DNA of 64,000 nt from Solilutibacter pythonis. GTDB lineage: Bacteria; Pseudomonadota; Gammaproteobacteria; Xanthomonadales; Xanthomonadaceae. Position 1 is the first letter of the stretch; each line of letters opens with the position of its first letter. The notes beneath the pieces were generated by a model, which ran no database searches, was not told the DNA's origin, and saw only the letters and a program-made list of their open reading frames with translations. The stretch covers positions 109,626-173,625 of the forward strand of contig NZ_RFLY01000006.1 in NCBI RefSeq assembly GCF_003697345.1. The letters run 5' to 3'. This document shows, piece after piece, positions 8,583 to 18,226 of this stretch. A program made the position numbers and the translations under genes.

Positions 8583-10147
8583 GCGCGCATCTGGTCATCG
8601 CGCCAATCGTCTTCCCGCTGCTGGCGGCGGCGACGATCCTGCTGTTCGAACGTCGCGGGCTGGCCTGGCAACGCGCGCTCGGCGTGCTGGGCACGGCCGG
8701 GACGCTGGCGCTGTCGATCCTGCTGCTGCGCGAGGTCGAGACCCACGGCAGCCTGGTCTACCTGCTCGGCGACTGGCCGGCGAAGCTCGGCATCGCCCTC
8801 CTGGTCGACCGCCTGTCCGCGGCGTTGGTACTGCTGGTGGCGCTGCTCGCCGTGCCGGCGCTGATCTACGCGACGACCGGCTGGGATCGCCATGCCCTGC
8901 ACTTCCACGCCTTCTTCCAGTTCCAGTTGGCCGGCCTGAACGGCGCATTCCTCACCGCCGATCTATTCAACCTGTTCGTGTTCTTCGAGGTGATGCTGAT
9001 CGCCAGCTACGGCCTGATGCTCTCCGGCGGCCGCGGCCCGCGGATGCGCGCGGGGCTGCACTACGTGATGTTCAACATCGCCGCCTCGACCCTGTTCCTG
9101 ATCGCGCTCGGTCTGATCTACGGGCTGGTGGGCAGCCTCAACATGGCCGAAATCGGCGCGCGGGTAGCCGCGGCGGCCCCCGGGGACGCCGCGCTCATCC
9201 AGGCCGCCGCCGGCATCCTGCTGGTGGTGTTCTGCGCCAAGGCGGCGTTGCTGCCGATGTTCCTATGGCTACCGATGAGCTACAAATACACCCCCGCCGC
9301 GGCCGCCGCGCTGTTCGTGGTGATGACCAAGGTCGGCGTGTATTCGGCGCTGCGGGTGTTCACCCTGGCCTTCGGCGCGATTCCCGACGCCGGCGGCTGG
9401 CCGTGGAACTGGTTGCTGCCGGCGGCGCTCGTCACCCTGACCCTCGCCACCTTCGGCGCGATGGCCTCGATCAGCCTACGCGCGATCGTTGGCTGGCTGG
9501 TGGTGGCATCGGCGGCCACGCTGTTCACGATGTTCTCGCTCGGCCAGCGCGATGCGCTCGCCGCCGGCCTGTATTACCTGCTGCATAGCAGCTTTGCCGC
9601 CGCCACGCTGTTCCTCCTGGCCAACCAGATGCGCCGCCAGCGCGGCACCGAGGGCGACCACCTCGACCGCATGGGCGCGCTGACGCAGCCCATCGCCACC
9701 GGCATCGCCTTCCTGCTCGCGGCCATCGCCATCACCGGCCTGCCGCCGCTATCGGGCTTCGTCGGCAAGCTGCTGATGCTCGAAGCGGTGCCGGACATAT
9801 ACAAGGGCTGGGTCTGGGGCACCCTCCTGCTGACCAGTTGGATGGCGATCGTGGCGATGGCGCGCGCCGGCAGCGGCCTGCTGTGGGAAGCCCCGGCGCG
9901 CGCCGCGCGCTGGCGTCCCGAAAGCGACCTGCCGGCGCCACCGCAGCCGCGTCTCGTCGCTCCCTGGCAGCGCCACCTGCAATGGCTGGCCATCTGGCTG
10001 TTACTGGGCTACGGCGTCACGCTGACGGTGTTCGCCTCGCCGGTCTATCGCTATCTGCAAACCGCCGCCACCGAGGTGCTGGCGCCGGCCGGCACCTCGG
10101 CCATGCTGCGCGAGGCTCGGCCGACGATGCGGAAGCCCGCGCCATGA
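8579..10147 (+). CDS. mrpD: Na+/H+ antiporter subunit D (MrpD, NuoN/NuoM-like)
   Basis: 522 residues, about 14 membrane helices. The proton-translocation core is recognisable: NLFVFFEVMLIASYGLML contains the conserved glutamate, KAALLPMFLWLPMSY the lysine and proline of helix 7, and LPPLSGFVGKLLMLEAV the later conserved region. MrpD is the second antiporter-like subunit next to MrpA. The start overlaps the mrpC stop as ATGA, indicating translational coupling. Confidence 0.94.
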   Translation: MSAHLVIAPIVFPLLAAATILLFERRGLAWQRALGVLGTAGTLALSILLLREVETHGSLVYLLGDWPAKLGIALLVDRLSAALVLLVALLAVPALIYATTGWDRHALHFHAFFQFQLAGLNGAFLTADLFNLFVFFEVMLIASYGLMLSGGRGPRMRAGLHYVMFNIAASTLFLIALGLIYGLVGSLNMAEIGARVAAAAPGDAALIQAAAGILLVVFCAKAALLPMFLWLPMSYKYTPAAAAALFVVMTKVGVYSALRVFTLAFGAIPDAGGWPWNWLLPAALVTLTLATFGAMASISLRAIVGWLVVASAATLFTMFSLGQRDALAAGLYYLLHSSFAAATLFLLANQMRRQRGTEGDHLDRMGALTQPIATGIAFLLAAIAITGLPPLSGFVGKLLMLEAVPDIYKGWVWGTLLLTSWMAIVAMARAGSGLLWEAPARAARWRPESDLPAPPQPRLVAPWQRHLQWLAIWLLLGYGVTLTVFASPVYRYLQTAATEVLAPAGTSAMLREARPTMRKPAP

Positions 10148-10629
10148 ACCGCTTCCTGCCCTCGCCCTTGCTGAGCCTGACCGTATTGCTGCTGTGGCTG
10201 CTCCTGGTCGGCGATTTCAGCAGCGGCCAGTTCATCCTGGCGTTGCTGCTGGCGGCCCTGCTGCCGCTTGGCGCCGGCCTGCTGCAACCCGAGCGCGCGC
10301 GCATCCGCCGGCTGCCGGCCGTGCTGCGGCTGGCCGGCCGGGTCGGCCTGGACATCGTGGTATCCAGCGCGCACGTGGCCTGGTTGATCCTGGGCCGCGA
10401 ATCGCGCATCCGTCCGGCCTTCGTCTGGGTGCCGCTGGACATCCGCGACCCGCATGGCATCACCGCGCTGGCCAGCATCATCTCGCTGACGCCCGGCACG
10501 TTATCCACCGAATTGAGCGAGGATCATCGCCACCTGCTGGTCCATTGCTTCGACCTCGACGCCCCGGAGAGCACCATCGCCACCATCAAGTCGCGCTACG
10601 AATCTTTGCTGAGGGAAATCTTCGAATGA
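10144..10629 (+). CDS. mrpE: Na+/H+ antiporter subunit E (MrpE)
   Basis: 161 residues. Two to three N-terminal membrane helices are followed by a cytoplasmic part containing the family hallmark SIISLTPGTLSTELSEDH (about residues 112-129). The start at 10144 overlaps the mrpD stop by ATGA. MrpE is needed for full antiport activity but does not itself resemble complex I. Confidence 0.94.
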   Translation: MNRFLPSPLLSLTVLLLWLLLVGDFSSGQFILALLLAALLPLGAGLLQPERARIRRLPAVLRLAGRVGLDIVVSSAHVAWLILGRESRIRPAFVWVPLDIRDPHGITALASIISLTPGTLSTELSEDHRHLLVHCFDLDAPESTIATIKSRYESLLREIFE

Positions 10630-10895
10630 TCGCCACCGCCGTCATCCTGTCGATGTTCGTGGTCGGCCTGGCGCTGGCGATGTCGTTGTGGCGGCTGTTG
10701 CGCGGGCCGGGTCTGCCCGATCGCATCCTCGCCCTGGACACGCTGTCGGTGAACACCATCGCCCTCCTGGTGCTGTACGGCGTCCACATCGGTTCGGCGG
10801 TGTATTTCGAGGCCGCGCTCATCATCGCCATGCTCGGCTTCGTCAGCACGGTGGTGCTATCGAAATACGTGATGCGCCGGGATATCGTCGAATGA
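10626..10895 (+). CDS. mrpF: Na+/H+ antiporter subunit F (MrpF)
   Basis: 89 residues with three helices. The family motif GPGLPDRILALDTLSVN (about residues 28-44) contains the conserved aspartates of the MrpF ion path. The start at 10626 overlaps the mrpE stop as ATGA; longer in-frame starts would lie wholly inside mrpE and are not supported. Confidence 0.94.
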   Translation: MIATAVILSMFVVGLALAMSLWRLLRGPGLPDRILALDTLSVNTIALLVLYGVHIGSAVYFEAALIIAMLGFVSTVVLSKYVMRRDIVE

Positions 10896-11233
10896 ACACC
10901 GTCTTCGAAATCCTGATCGTCGCGCTGCTCACGCTCGGCAGCTTCTTCGTGCTGGCCGGCTCGCTGGGCCTGTTCAAGCTGTCGGATTTCTACAAGCGCC
11001 TGCACGGGCCGACCAAGGCCAGCACCATGGGCGTGGGCTGCATGTTGCTGGCCTCGATCGGCGCCCGCGCGCTTTCGCACGGCGGGCTGGACCTGCGCGA
11101 GCTCATGATCACCGCTTTCCTGTTCATCACCGCCCCGGTCAGCGCGATGATGATGGCGCGCGCCGCGCTCGCCATCCGCCCGAAGGACCGCCCCGAACCG
11201 CCGGCGGCGGACGGGCGCGGCGGCGACGCCTGA
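10892..11233 (+). CDS. mrpG: Na+/H+ antiporter subunit G (MrpG)
   Basis: 113 residues, three helices, with the family motif FYKRLHGPTKASTMGV (about 33-48). The start at 10892 overlaps mrpF by ATGA. The last ~20 residues are a polar proline-rich tail. This closes the A(B)CDEFG operon; no transporter accessory gene follows. Confidence 0.94.
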   Translation: MNTVFEILIVALLTLGSFFVLAGSLGLFKLSDFYKRLHGPTKASTMGVGCMLLASIGARALSHGGLDLRELMITAFLFITAPVSAMMMARAALAIRPKDRPEPPAADGRGGDA

Positions 11234-11365
11234 CCGGCCACCGCGCCGATAGGGCACGGCGAGGGGATATAAGACTCGGGGCCGCGCGATCTTACCGCCA
11301 ACGGCATTCCACCGCCATAATTGCGCACCACGTCACACTTTCACGTCACATTCCACACGACGCAC

Positions 11366-11611
11366 ATGCGCTTCCACAAGACCCTTCGCGCCCATACGGT
11401 GCTGGCCACTCAAGGCCGCGAGCTTGCCCCGTCCGAACGCCGCGCCCTGATCCTTTGCGACGGCCAACGCAACATCGAGCAGATCGTGGCGATACTGGGG
11501 CCGCGCGCCGCCGAAGCCATACAGGTACTGGAAGAGCGCGGCTATCTCGAACGCGACGATAAACCCGCCCGCCCGGGATCGAGAACCGCCATCGAACCAG
11601 GCGTCGCATGA
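11366..11611 (+). CDS. Small protein with winged-helix-like fold, unknown function
   Basis: 81 residues from the ATG at 11366. No named family is certain. The middle (RALILCDGQRNIEQIVAIL, then AIQVLEERGYLER) looks like a small winged-helix or PqqD-like unit: an alpha-helical core in which a short D-G turn precedes a helix and the C-terminal helix ends in G-Y-L. There is no signal peptide. It lies between the Mrp operon and the convergent hmgA gene. Real but of unknown role. Confidence 0.6.
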   Translation: MRFHKTLRAHTVLATQGRELAPSERRALILCDGQRNIEQIVAILGPRAAEAIQVLEERGYLERDDKPARPGSRTAIEPGVA

Positions 11612-11649
11612 AGCGCGAACGGCACCGGTGAGCCGATGCCGCCGCCACC

Positions 11650-12996
11650 TCAGTGCTGTGGGTCGAAGCGCTTCCTCAGCCCGGCCCAGCACGCCGTGTA
11701 GTCGCGCTGGCGATGGCCGGCATCGCAAGCCTGCGCGCTGGGCCGAATCACCCCGCGCGATTCGAACATGAACGCCATGGTGTCGACGATGTAGTCGGGC
11801 TTCGAGGTATCGGCATGGCTGGCCTTCTCGAAGGTCGCCGCGTCCGGGCCGTGGCCGGTCATGCAGTTGTGCAGCGAACCGCCCCCGGGAGAGAAGCCAT
11901 CGGCCTTGGCATCGTAGGCGCCGTAGATCAGGCCCATGAACTCGCTGGCGATGTTGCGGTGGAACCACGGCGGGCGGAAGGTGTCTTGCATCGCCAGGAC
12001 GCGCGGGCCGAAGATCACGAAATCGAGATTGCCGACGCCCGGCGTGTCGGTCGGTGAAGTCAGCACCAGGAAGATCGACGGGTCGGGGTGGTCGAAGCTG
12101 ATCGAGCCGATAGTGTTGAATTTGCACAAGTCGTACTTGTAGGGCGCGTGGTTGCCGTGCCACCCCACCACGTCCAGCGGCGAATGGCCGATGCCGGCGC
12201 GCCAGAGATGGCCCTGGAACTTGGCGATCAGCTCGAAATCGCCCTCGACATCCTCGTAACTGGCGCACGGGGTGAGGAAATCGCGCGGATTGGCCAAACC
12301 ATTGCTGCCAATCGGCCCCAGATCGGGGATGCGTAGGAAAGCGCCGAAGTTCTCGCACACGTAGCCGCGCGAAGCGCCATCGGGCAGCTCCACCCGGAAG
12401 CGGATACCGCGCGGCACCACCGCGATCTCCTGCGGCGCCACCTCCAGCACGCCCAGCTCGGTGGCGATCACCAGCCGCCCCTGCTGCGGCACGATCAACA
12501 TCTCGCCATCGGCATCGTAGAAGTAACGCCCCTCCATCGATTTGTTGGCCGCGTACAGATGCACGCCGATGCCCGTGCCGGCCGCCGGCGAACCATTACC
12601 GGCCATCGTGAACAAGCCATCGACGAAATCGACCGGCGTCTCCGGCAGCGGCAGCGGATTCCAGCGCAACTGCCCGGGCGTGACCGGGCCGTGGCCGAAA
12701 TCGTTGTGGAAGTGATTGTGATGCCACAACTCGAACTCGCTATGCATCGCCGCCGGACGGATGCGGTAGGTCCAGGTGCGGCGGTTGGAATGGCGCGGCG
12801 CGGTGAACGCGGTGCCATTGATCTGCTCGGCATACAGCCCGTGCGCCACCACCTGCGGCGAATTGCGCCCCTCCGGCAACGTGCCCGGCAACGCCTCGGT
12901 GGCGAACTCGTTGCCGAAGCCGCTCATGTAGCCGGTCTGGCGGATACGCACGTCGTCGTGGGCGGGCATCGCGATCACCTTGCCTTCGGTGTTCAT
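11650..12996 (-). CDS. hmgA: Homogentisate 1,2-dioxygenase
   Basis: Opens the aromatic ring of homogentisate to maleylacetoacetate in tyrosine/phenylalanine catabolism; Fe(II) cupin enzyme. 448 residues, full length. Recognisable family segments are [19 protein letters not shown] near the N-terminus and, toward the C-terminus, [20 protein letters not shown] and [15 protein letters not shown]. These hold the iron ligands (two His and one Glu). It starts 9 bases after the hppD stop, so both enzymes are made from one transcript. Confidence 0.97.
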   Translation of the reverse strand: MNTEGKVIAMPAHDDVRIRQTGYMSGFGNEFATEALPGTLPEGRNSPQVVAHGLYAEQINGTAFTAPRHSNRRTWTYRIRPAAMHSEFELWHHNHFHNDFGHGPVTPGQLRWNPLPLPETPVDFVDGLFTMAGNGSPAAGTGIGVHLYAANKSMEGRYFYDADGEMLIVPQQGRLVIATELGVLEVAPQEIAVVPRGIRFRVELPDGASRGYVCENFGAFLRIPDLGPIGSNGLANPRDFLTPCASYEDVEGDFELIAKFQGHLWRAGIGHSPLDVVGWHGNHAPYKYDLCKFNTIGSISFDHPDPSIFLVLTSPTDTPGVGNLDFVIFGPRVLAMQDTFRPPWFHRNIASEFMGLIYGAYDAKADGFSPGGGSLHNCMTGHGPDAATFEKASHADTSKPDYIVDTMAFMFESRGVIRPSAQACDAGHRQRDYTACWAGLRKRFDPQH

Positions 12997-13005
12997 GGCC
13001 GCTCC

Positions 13006-14106
13006 CTACAGCACGCCGCGCTTGATCTGATCGCGCTCGATCGATTCGAACAGCGCCTGGAAATTGCCCTCGCCGAAGCCCTCGTTGCCCTTGCGCTGGA
13101 TGATCTCGAAGAAGATCGGGCCGAACGCGTTCTGCGTGAATATCTGCAACAGCTTGCGCTGCCGGGTGTCGGGATCGGCATCGATCAGGATCGAATTCCT
13201 GCGCAGCCTTTCCACGTCCTCGCCGTGCTCCGGCACACGCGCGTCGATCACGTCGAAATAGGTATCCGGCGTATCGAGAAACTTCACGCCGCGCGCGTGC
13301 ATCGCCTCCACCGTGCCGTAGATGTCGTTGGTGAACAACGCGATGTGCTGGATACCCTCGCCTTTGTAATCGCGCAGGTATTCGTTGATCTGGCTCTTCT
13401 CGTCGCTGGACTCGTTGAGCGGGATGCGCACGATGCCGTCCGGCGCGGTCATCGCCTTCGACAGCAGGCCGGTCTTCGATCCCTTGATGTCGAAATAGCG
13501 GATCTCGCGGAAGTTGAACAACTTCTCGTAGTAGTCCGACCACTTCTGCATGTTGCCGAGGAAGAGGTTGTGGGTGAGGTGGTCGATGAAGGTCATGCCG
13601 AAGCCCTTCGGCTGCGTGTCCGCGCCCTCGAACGGTACGAAATCGGCATAGAGATCGGCCTTGCCGTCATCGACCAGATACAGCATGCAGCCGCCGATAC
13701 CCTGGATGACCGGCGCGTCCACCGCCTTGGTCTCCGGCTTGAAGCCGACGGCCTCGCCGCCGTTGGCGAGCACGTGCGCCAGCACCTCGGCGGAGGGCTT
13801 CTTGAAATTGATCGCGAAACCACAGGCCGAGGGGCCGTGCCGGCCGGCGAAATCCGCGGCGAACGAATCCGCCGATTCGTTCAGCAGGAAGTTGATCCCG
13901 CCCTGGCGGAATAGGGTGATCTCCCGATCCCTGTGCCTGGCGATGGCGGTGAACCCCATGCTTTCGAGGTAGTCGCGCATGCGCGCGCCCTCGCCCGCTG
14001 GCGCGGCGAATTCGACGAACTCGAAACCGTTGATGCCCATCGGGTTGTCGAACGTGGTCGGGATCATCCCGATGTCCTGGTCGATGACGGCGCGTGGTAC
14101 GGACAT
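13006..14106 (-). CDS. hppD: 4-hydroxyphenylpyruvate dioxygenase
   Basis: Converts 4-hydroxyphenylpyruvate to homogentisate, feeding HmgA. 366 residues from the ATG at 14106 (MSVPRAVIDQDIGMIP), preceded by GGAG about 5 bases upstream; an open frame extends further but into the regulatory region. The C-terminal vicinal-oxygen-chelate domain carries the iron triad: His in IDHLTHNLFLG, His in GIQHIALFTND and Glu in GPIFFEIIQRKG. First gene of the hppD-hmgA operon, divergent from a MarR regulator. Confidence 0.97.
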   Translation of the reverse strand: MSVPRAVIDQDIGMIPTTFDNPMGINGFEFVEFAAPAGEGARMRDYLESMGFTAIARHRDREITLFRQGGINFLLNESADSFAADFAGRHGPSACGFAINFKKPSAEVLAHVLANGGEAVGFKPETKAVDAPVIQGIGGCMLYLVDDGKADLYADFVPFEGADTQPKGFGMTFIDHLTHNLFLGNMQKWSDYYEKLFNFREIRYFDIKGSKTGLLSKAMTAPDGIVRIPLNESSDEKSQINEYLRDYKGEGIQHIALFTNDIYGTVEAMHARGVKFLDTPDTYFDVIDARVPEHGEDVERLRRNSILIDADPDTRQRKLLQIFTQNAFGPIFFEIIQRKGNEGFGEGNFQALFESIERDQIKRGVL

Positions 14107-14182
14107 GGCGGCTCCTGCGGATGCGTGAGTGGAGTGGCTTGGGAAACGCGTGGCGCTTGCGCGCGCGGAGGCCGCCGTTATA

Positions 14183-14196
14183 GTTTCATATGAAAC
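14183..14196. promoter_or_regulatory. Perfect palindromic operator in the hppD / marR divergent region
   Basis: GTTTCATATGAAAC is a perfect 14-base palindrome, 77 bases upstream of hppD and just upstream of the MarR-family gene. MarR dimers bind palindromes of this size. The site is placed to control both divergent promoters; binding by the neighbouring MarR protein is inferred. Confidence 0.7.
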
Positions 14197-14257
14197 CATT
14201 TTCAAGCTGCGGTGCGGTATGGGCGCGAAGCGCACGGCGACATCGGCACAGGCCACG

Positions 14258-14740
14258 ATGCCGGAACGACACGACAAAACACCCCCCACGCCCATGCTGG
14301 AGCTGGAGCTGGAGCGATTCCTGCCCTACCGCCTGTCGGTGCTCTCCAACCGCATCAGCGCCGCGGTGGCCAACACCTACGCCGAGCGGTTCGGCATCGG
14401 CATCACCGAATGGCGGCTGATCGCCGTGCTGGGCCGCTTCAATGGCCTGTCGGCCAACGAGGTGGCCGAACGCACCGCGATGGACAAGGTGGCCGTCAGC
14501 CGCGCGGTGGCGCGCCTGATCGCCGGCGGGCTGGTCGAGCGCGACACCCACGGCGACGACCGCCGCCGATCGGTGCTGGCGCTCTCGCGCGCCGGCCGCC
14601 GCATGCACGCACGGATCGCGCCGCTGGCCCTGGCCATCGAACAGAAACTGCTGGCATCGCTCGACGATGAAGAACGCACCCGGCTTGCGCAGTTGCTGGA
14701 CAAGCTCGCCGCCGGCGTTACCCGCCTTGGCGAAGGTTGA
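14258..14740 (+). CDS. MarR-family transcriptional regulator
   Basis: 160 residues from the ATG at 14258 (MPERHDKTPP); ATG 14219 or 14294 are alternatives, and the conserved part begins at LELERFLPYRLSVLSNRIS. The winged-helix core is visible: ITEWRLIAVLGRFNGLSANEV, the recognition helix region TAMDKVAVSRAVARLIAGGL, and the wing RDTHGDDRRRSVLALS. It is divergent to hppD with a palindrome between them, so it most likely represses the tyrosine catabolic operon in response to an aromatic ligand. Confidence 0.88.
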   Translation: MPERHDKTPPTPMLELELERFLPYRLSVLSNRISAAVANTYAERFGIGITEWRLIAVLGRFNGLSANEVAERTAMDKVAVSRAVARLIAGGLVERDTHGDDRRRSVLALSRAGRRMHARIAPLALAIEQKLLASLDDEERTRLAQLLDKLAAGVTRLGEG

Positions 14741-14767
14741 CCGGCGCGGGCCGAACCGCGCCAACGA

Positions 14768-14791
14768 AAACGGCGGCCGAAGCCGCCGTTT
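14768..14791. terminator. Bidirectional intrinsic terminator
   Basis: A 10-base perfect stem (AAACGGCGGC / GCCGCCGTTT) with a CGAA tetraloop and A/T at the base lies between the 3' ends of the convergent marR and POT transporter genes. It can serve both strands. Confidence 0.8.
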
Positions 14792-14806
14792 CATCGCGTG
14801 CGGGGC

Positions 14807-16324
14807 TTATTTCACCCCGTGCATCAGCTTCTGCACCAGTGGCGCGATGAGGAACAACAAAACCCCTGCGCCGACCAGCGCCCAGAAGCCAAAGTTGTAG
14901 CCGGCCTGCGCCGACGCCACGGTCATGCCGCCCTCGCCGCTGACGCGCCCGGCGAACATGCCGGCAAGATTGTTGCCGATGGCGATCGACAGGAACCAGC
15001 AGCCCATCGCCAGCCCGGTCAGGCGCGCTGGCGCCAGCTTGGTGGTCATCGACAACCCGATCGGCGACAGGCAAAGCTCGCCCACCGACTGAATCACGTA
15101 GACCATGAAGAGCGTCCAGAACGGAATCTTGCCGGCATCGTTGAGCAGGCTGGAAAGCGCGAACACCAGCAGCAGGAAGGCCAGGCCGTTGAAGATCAGA
15201 CCCAGGCCGAACTTACGCGGGATCGACGGATTGGCCTTGCCCATGCGCACCCACATCCAGGCCAGAACCGGCGCCAGCGTGATGATCGCGACCGAGTTGA
15301 CCGACTGGAACCAGCCCACCGGGAACGTCCAGCCGCCCAGGTCGCGGTTGACGATGTTCTGCGCCAGGAAGTTGAAACTAGCCCCGGCCTGCTCGAAGAA
15401 CATCCAGAACAGCACGTTGAACACGAAGATGATCAGCATCGCGAGCACCATGTCGCGCGCCACCCGCCCCTCGCGGATGCCCTCCACCAGCAACAGCGCC
15501 GCCGGGATGATGAACAGGGTCATCAAAATCACCTGCAAGGTTTTAGCATCGATGCTGAGCAGGAAGTAGAACCCCGGCACCGCCGCCGCCGCGCCCAGCG
15601 CGACCGCCAACAGCCGGCCCAGACCCATCGCCTCCTGCGCCGGCAGGCCGACGCCCTTCAACTGCCCACGGCCAAACCAGAACCACACCAGGCTGATCGC
15701 CATGCCGATACCGGCGGCGATGAACACCACCTTGTAGGCGGGCATCTCGGGCGAACCGCCGAACATGCGCTCGGCCAGCCAACCGGTGAGAACCGGCGCG
15801 ATCATCGCGCCCAGGTTGATGCCCATGTAGAAGATGGTGAAGCCGGAATCGCGGCGCCCGTCGCCCTGGGCGTAGACCTTGCCGACCAGCGTGGAGATGA
15901 TCGGCTTGAACAGACCGTTGCCGACGATCACCGTGGCCAGGCCAAGCTTGAAGACTTGCTCGTTGGGCACCGCGACCATGAACAGGCCGATGGCCATGAT
16001 GATCGCGCCAAACAAAATCGAGCGCTGGTAGCCGATCAGCTTGTCCGCCACATAGCCGCCAAAGATCGCCGCCGCGTACACCAGCGCCAGATAGGCGCCG
16101 TAAAGTTCGTTGGCCGGTTTCTCGCCACCCGCGTCTCCGGCGAAGAACTGCGCCACGATGTAGAGCGTCAACGCCCAGCGCATGCTGTAGAAGGCGAAGC
16201 GCTCCCAGAACTCGGTCATGAACAGCATCCACAACGGCTTGGGATGCCCCATCACCTGCGAGTATTCGGGCAGTGGGTTGGCGCCCGTGGGCAGCCTCTT
16301 GCTATCGGGCACGGTCGTGCTCAT
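14807..16324 (-). CDS. POT-family proton-dependent oligopeptide transporter
   Basis: 505 residues, about 12-14 helices. The ATG at 16324 (MSTTVPDSK) is preceded by AGGAAA. The first helix contains the POT ExxER motif (TEFWERFAFYSMR) needed for proton coupling, and GGYVADKLIGYQRSILFGA is the typical loop 2-3 signature. Takes up di- and tripeptides (some members nitrate or other solutes) with protons. Its place beside aromatic amino acid catabolism fits amino-acid supply from peptides, by inference. Confidence 0.93.
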   Translation of the reverse strand: MSTTVPDSKRLPTGANPLPEYSQVMGHPKPLWMLFMTEFWERFAFYSMRWALTLYIVAQFFAGDAGGEKPANELYGAYLALVYAAAIFGGYVADKLIGYQRSILFGAIIMAIGLFMVAVPNEQVFKLGLATVIVGNGLFKPIISTLVGKVYAQGDGRRDSGFTIFYMGINLGAMIAPVLTGWLAERMFGGSPEMPAYKVVFIAAGIGMAISLVWFWFGRGQLKGVGLPAQEAMGLGRLLAVALGAAAAVPGFYFLLSIDAKTLQVILMTLFIIPAALLLVEGIREGRVARDMVLAMLIIFVFNVLFWMFFEQAGASFNFLAQNIVNRDLGGWTFPVGWFQSVNSVAIITLAPVLAWMWVRMGKANPSIPRKFGLGLIFNGLAFLLLVFALSSLLNDAGKIPFWTLFMVYVIQSVGELCLSPIGLSMTTKLAPARLTGLAMGCWFLSIAIGNNLAGMFAGRVSGEGGMTVASAQAGYNFGFWALVGAGVLLFLIAPLVQKLMHGVK

Positions 16325-16555
16325 GCGCTTTTCCTGTGATGCGTGGATCGGAGGCGCCACCATCGGGCGGCACGCGAGGATCACCGAGCACACGCGTCAC
16401 GTCAATGCCGGAACCATGCGGCGGCGCAGCATGCAGATGGCCATACCGACGACGCCAAGCGCCCGCCACGGTCGGGTATTGGGGGCCGGACGCCCGGGTG
16501 ACGGCGGCGGCGAGGCGGGCAGGCGCTCCCCGGCGCCGCCACCCGCCACGGCGGC

Positions 16556-17200
16556 TCAATCGCTGCGGGTCAAATACTTGGCATCGTCGAAGCTCGCACA
16601 CCACTGCGGGCGATAGGCGACGACCAGCGCCATCACCCCGCCGGTGAAGAAAGCCTCGCCGAAGGACATCGGCATCATCGCGATCAGATAGGGCGTGGCA
16701 TCGCCGCCCAGCCAGTCGGTGACGAACGCCTTGACCAGCACCGAAGCCGCCATCGACAACGCGGCGGCGAAGAAGCCATTGCCGAACACGTAGATGAAGA
16801 TATGCGCCGGCAACTTCCGCACCACCAGCGCGCCGATCACGACAGTGACCGCCACCGGCAGCGCATCGTTGGCCAGGAAATCCCAGCCCCAGCCCAGCCA
16901 GACGCCGCCAAGCAGCGCCCAGGCCGCGCTGACCACCGCCAGCGCGACGAGCGCGAAGCGCGCACCGAACATCAGCGTGGCGATGGCGGCGCCGAGAAAA
17001 TGTAGATTCACCCCCATCACCGATTGGGTATTGAAGCCACGCATCATGATCGCCACCGCGATGAAGACGGCATAGATGCGCTGCGCCTCGGCATCGCCTT
17101 GCAGCTTGTACCAGGGCAGTCGACGCACCGCCTGTAAGAGGACGGCGACGGCCAGCGCCGCGCCGACCCATTGCCACTGCGACGGCAGTTGCAAACTCAT
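16556..17200 (-). CDS. CbiM-like (ECF-type) membrane protein coupled to TDO
   Basis: 214 residues, six or more hydrophobic segments, resembling the CbiM/energy-coupling-factor S-component family ([39 protein letters not shown]). True CbiM proteins begin with a metal-binding Met-His-x-His; this one begins MSLQLPSQW, so nickel/cobalt transport by that mechanism is doubtful. No ECF ATPase or T component is nearby. The ATG overlaps the tryptophan 2,3-dioxygenase stop as ATGA, which suggests a role tied to that pathway. Confidence 0.75.
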   Translation of the reverse strand: MSLQLPSQWQWVGAALAVAVLLQAVRRLPWYKLQGDAEAQRIYAVFIAVAIMMRGFNTQSVMGVNLHFLGAAIATLMFGARFALVALAVVSAAWALLGGVWLGWGWDFLANDALPVAVTVVIGALVVRKLPAHIFIYVFGNGFFAAALSMAASVLVKAFVTDWLGGDATPYLIAMMPMSFGEAFFTGGVMALVVAYRPQWCASFDDAKYLTRSD

Positions 17201-18084
17201 GCGACGGCCTCCCCCTCGCCGTAACCGTGTCCGGCGCCGATACGGGTGCGCACCTCGAAGAGTTCGGGAAAGAAACTGAGATCGAGCGCGCGCTTCAGGA
17301 AATCCACGCCCGACGAACCACCCGTGCCGCGTTTGAAACCGATGACCCGCATCACCGTACGCATGTGGCGGAAGCGCCAGAGCTGGAACTGGGTTTCCAG
17401 ATCGACCATGTCCTCGCACAGGGCGTATTCGCGCCAATAGCGGTGAGTGTCCTCGTAGATGCGCCCGAACACCGGCAGCAGGGCGTGGTCGAGCGCGTGC
17501 GGCTTCGACCAGTCGCGCGCCAGATGCCCGGCCGGCACCGCATGACCCCAGCGCGCCAGGTAGCAGAGAAACTCGTCGTACAGACTCGGCGCATGCAGTA
17601 CCGCCTCCAGCCGCGCCCGCGCCTCGGGATCGTGACGAAACACCTCGACCATCCCCGCGTTCTTGTTGCCGAGCAAGAATTCGATGCAACGGTACTGCAA
17701 CGATTGGAAGCCGCTGGACGGCCCCAGCACCTCGCGGAATTCCAGGTACTCCGCGGGCGTCAGCGTTTCCAGCACCGACCACTGCCCGATCAATTGATCC
17801 ATCACCCGCTTGCAGCGCGCCACCCCCTTGCCGAACTGCCAGACACGGTCGTGGCGCAGGTGCGCCAGCGCCGCCGACAGCTCGTGGATCAGCAGCTTCA
17901 TCCACAGCTCGGAGGTCTGGTGCTGGATGATGAAGAGCATCTCGTCGTGGTGCGGCGGCTCGGACAACGGATGCTGCGCCGAGAGCAGGCGTTCCAGCCC
18001 CAAATAGCCGCCATAGCTCATGCGACCGGACAGGTCGGTATGGATACCGGCTTCGAGCTGACGCTCGTTGTTCTCGATGCTCAT
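17197..18084 (-). CDS. kynA: Tryptophan 2,3-dioxygenase
   Basis: Haem enzyme that cleaves the tryptophan indole ring to N-formylkynurenine, the first step of the kynurenine pathway. 295 residues from the ATG at 18084 ([13 protein letters not shown]). Diagnostic segments: [37 protein letters not shown] (substrate/haem pocket) and, near the C-terminus, [18 protein letters not shown]. Kynurenine formamidase and kynureninase genes are not in the window. Downstream gene overlap indicates a bicistron. Confidence 0.96.
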   Translation of the reverse strand: MSIENNERQLEAGIHTDLSGRMSYGGYLGLERLLSAQHPLSEPPHHDEMLFIIQHQTSELWMKLLIHELSAALAHLRHDRVWQFGKGVARCKRVMDQLIGQWSVLETLTPAEYLEFREVLGPSSGFQSLQYRCIEFLLGNKNAGMVEVFRHDPEARARLEAVLHAPSLYDEFLCYLARWGHAVPAGHLARDWSKPHALDHALLPVFGRIYEDTHRYWREYALCEDMVDLETQFQLWRFRHMRTVMRVIGFKRGTGGSSGVDFLKRALDLSFFPELFEVRTRIGAGHGYGEGEAVA

Positions 18085-18226
18085 GGCGCGGATTCTCGCA
18101 CGCGCTTCCGGCGCACGCGGCCGACCTGGTTCAAACACATGCGCCCCGGTCATGCCGCAGCGCGCAACGGAACCTTTCCTTCGTCTCGTTATCATTGATC
18201 ACCGACCCGATCGATGGAAAGATGGC

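Noticed and set aside
12559..13914. 451-codon plus-strand open frame
   Set aside because: Shadow of hmgA and hppD, both firmly identified on the other strand.
14798..16339. 513-codon plus-strand open frame over the peptide transporter
   Set aside because: Shadow frame; no domain, rich in Gln/His/Arg, and the minus-strand POT gene is well supported.
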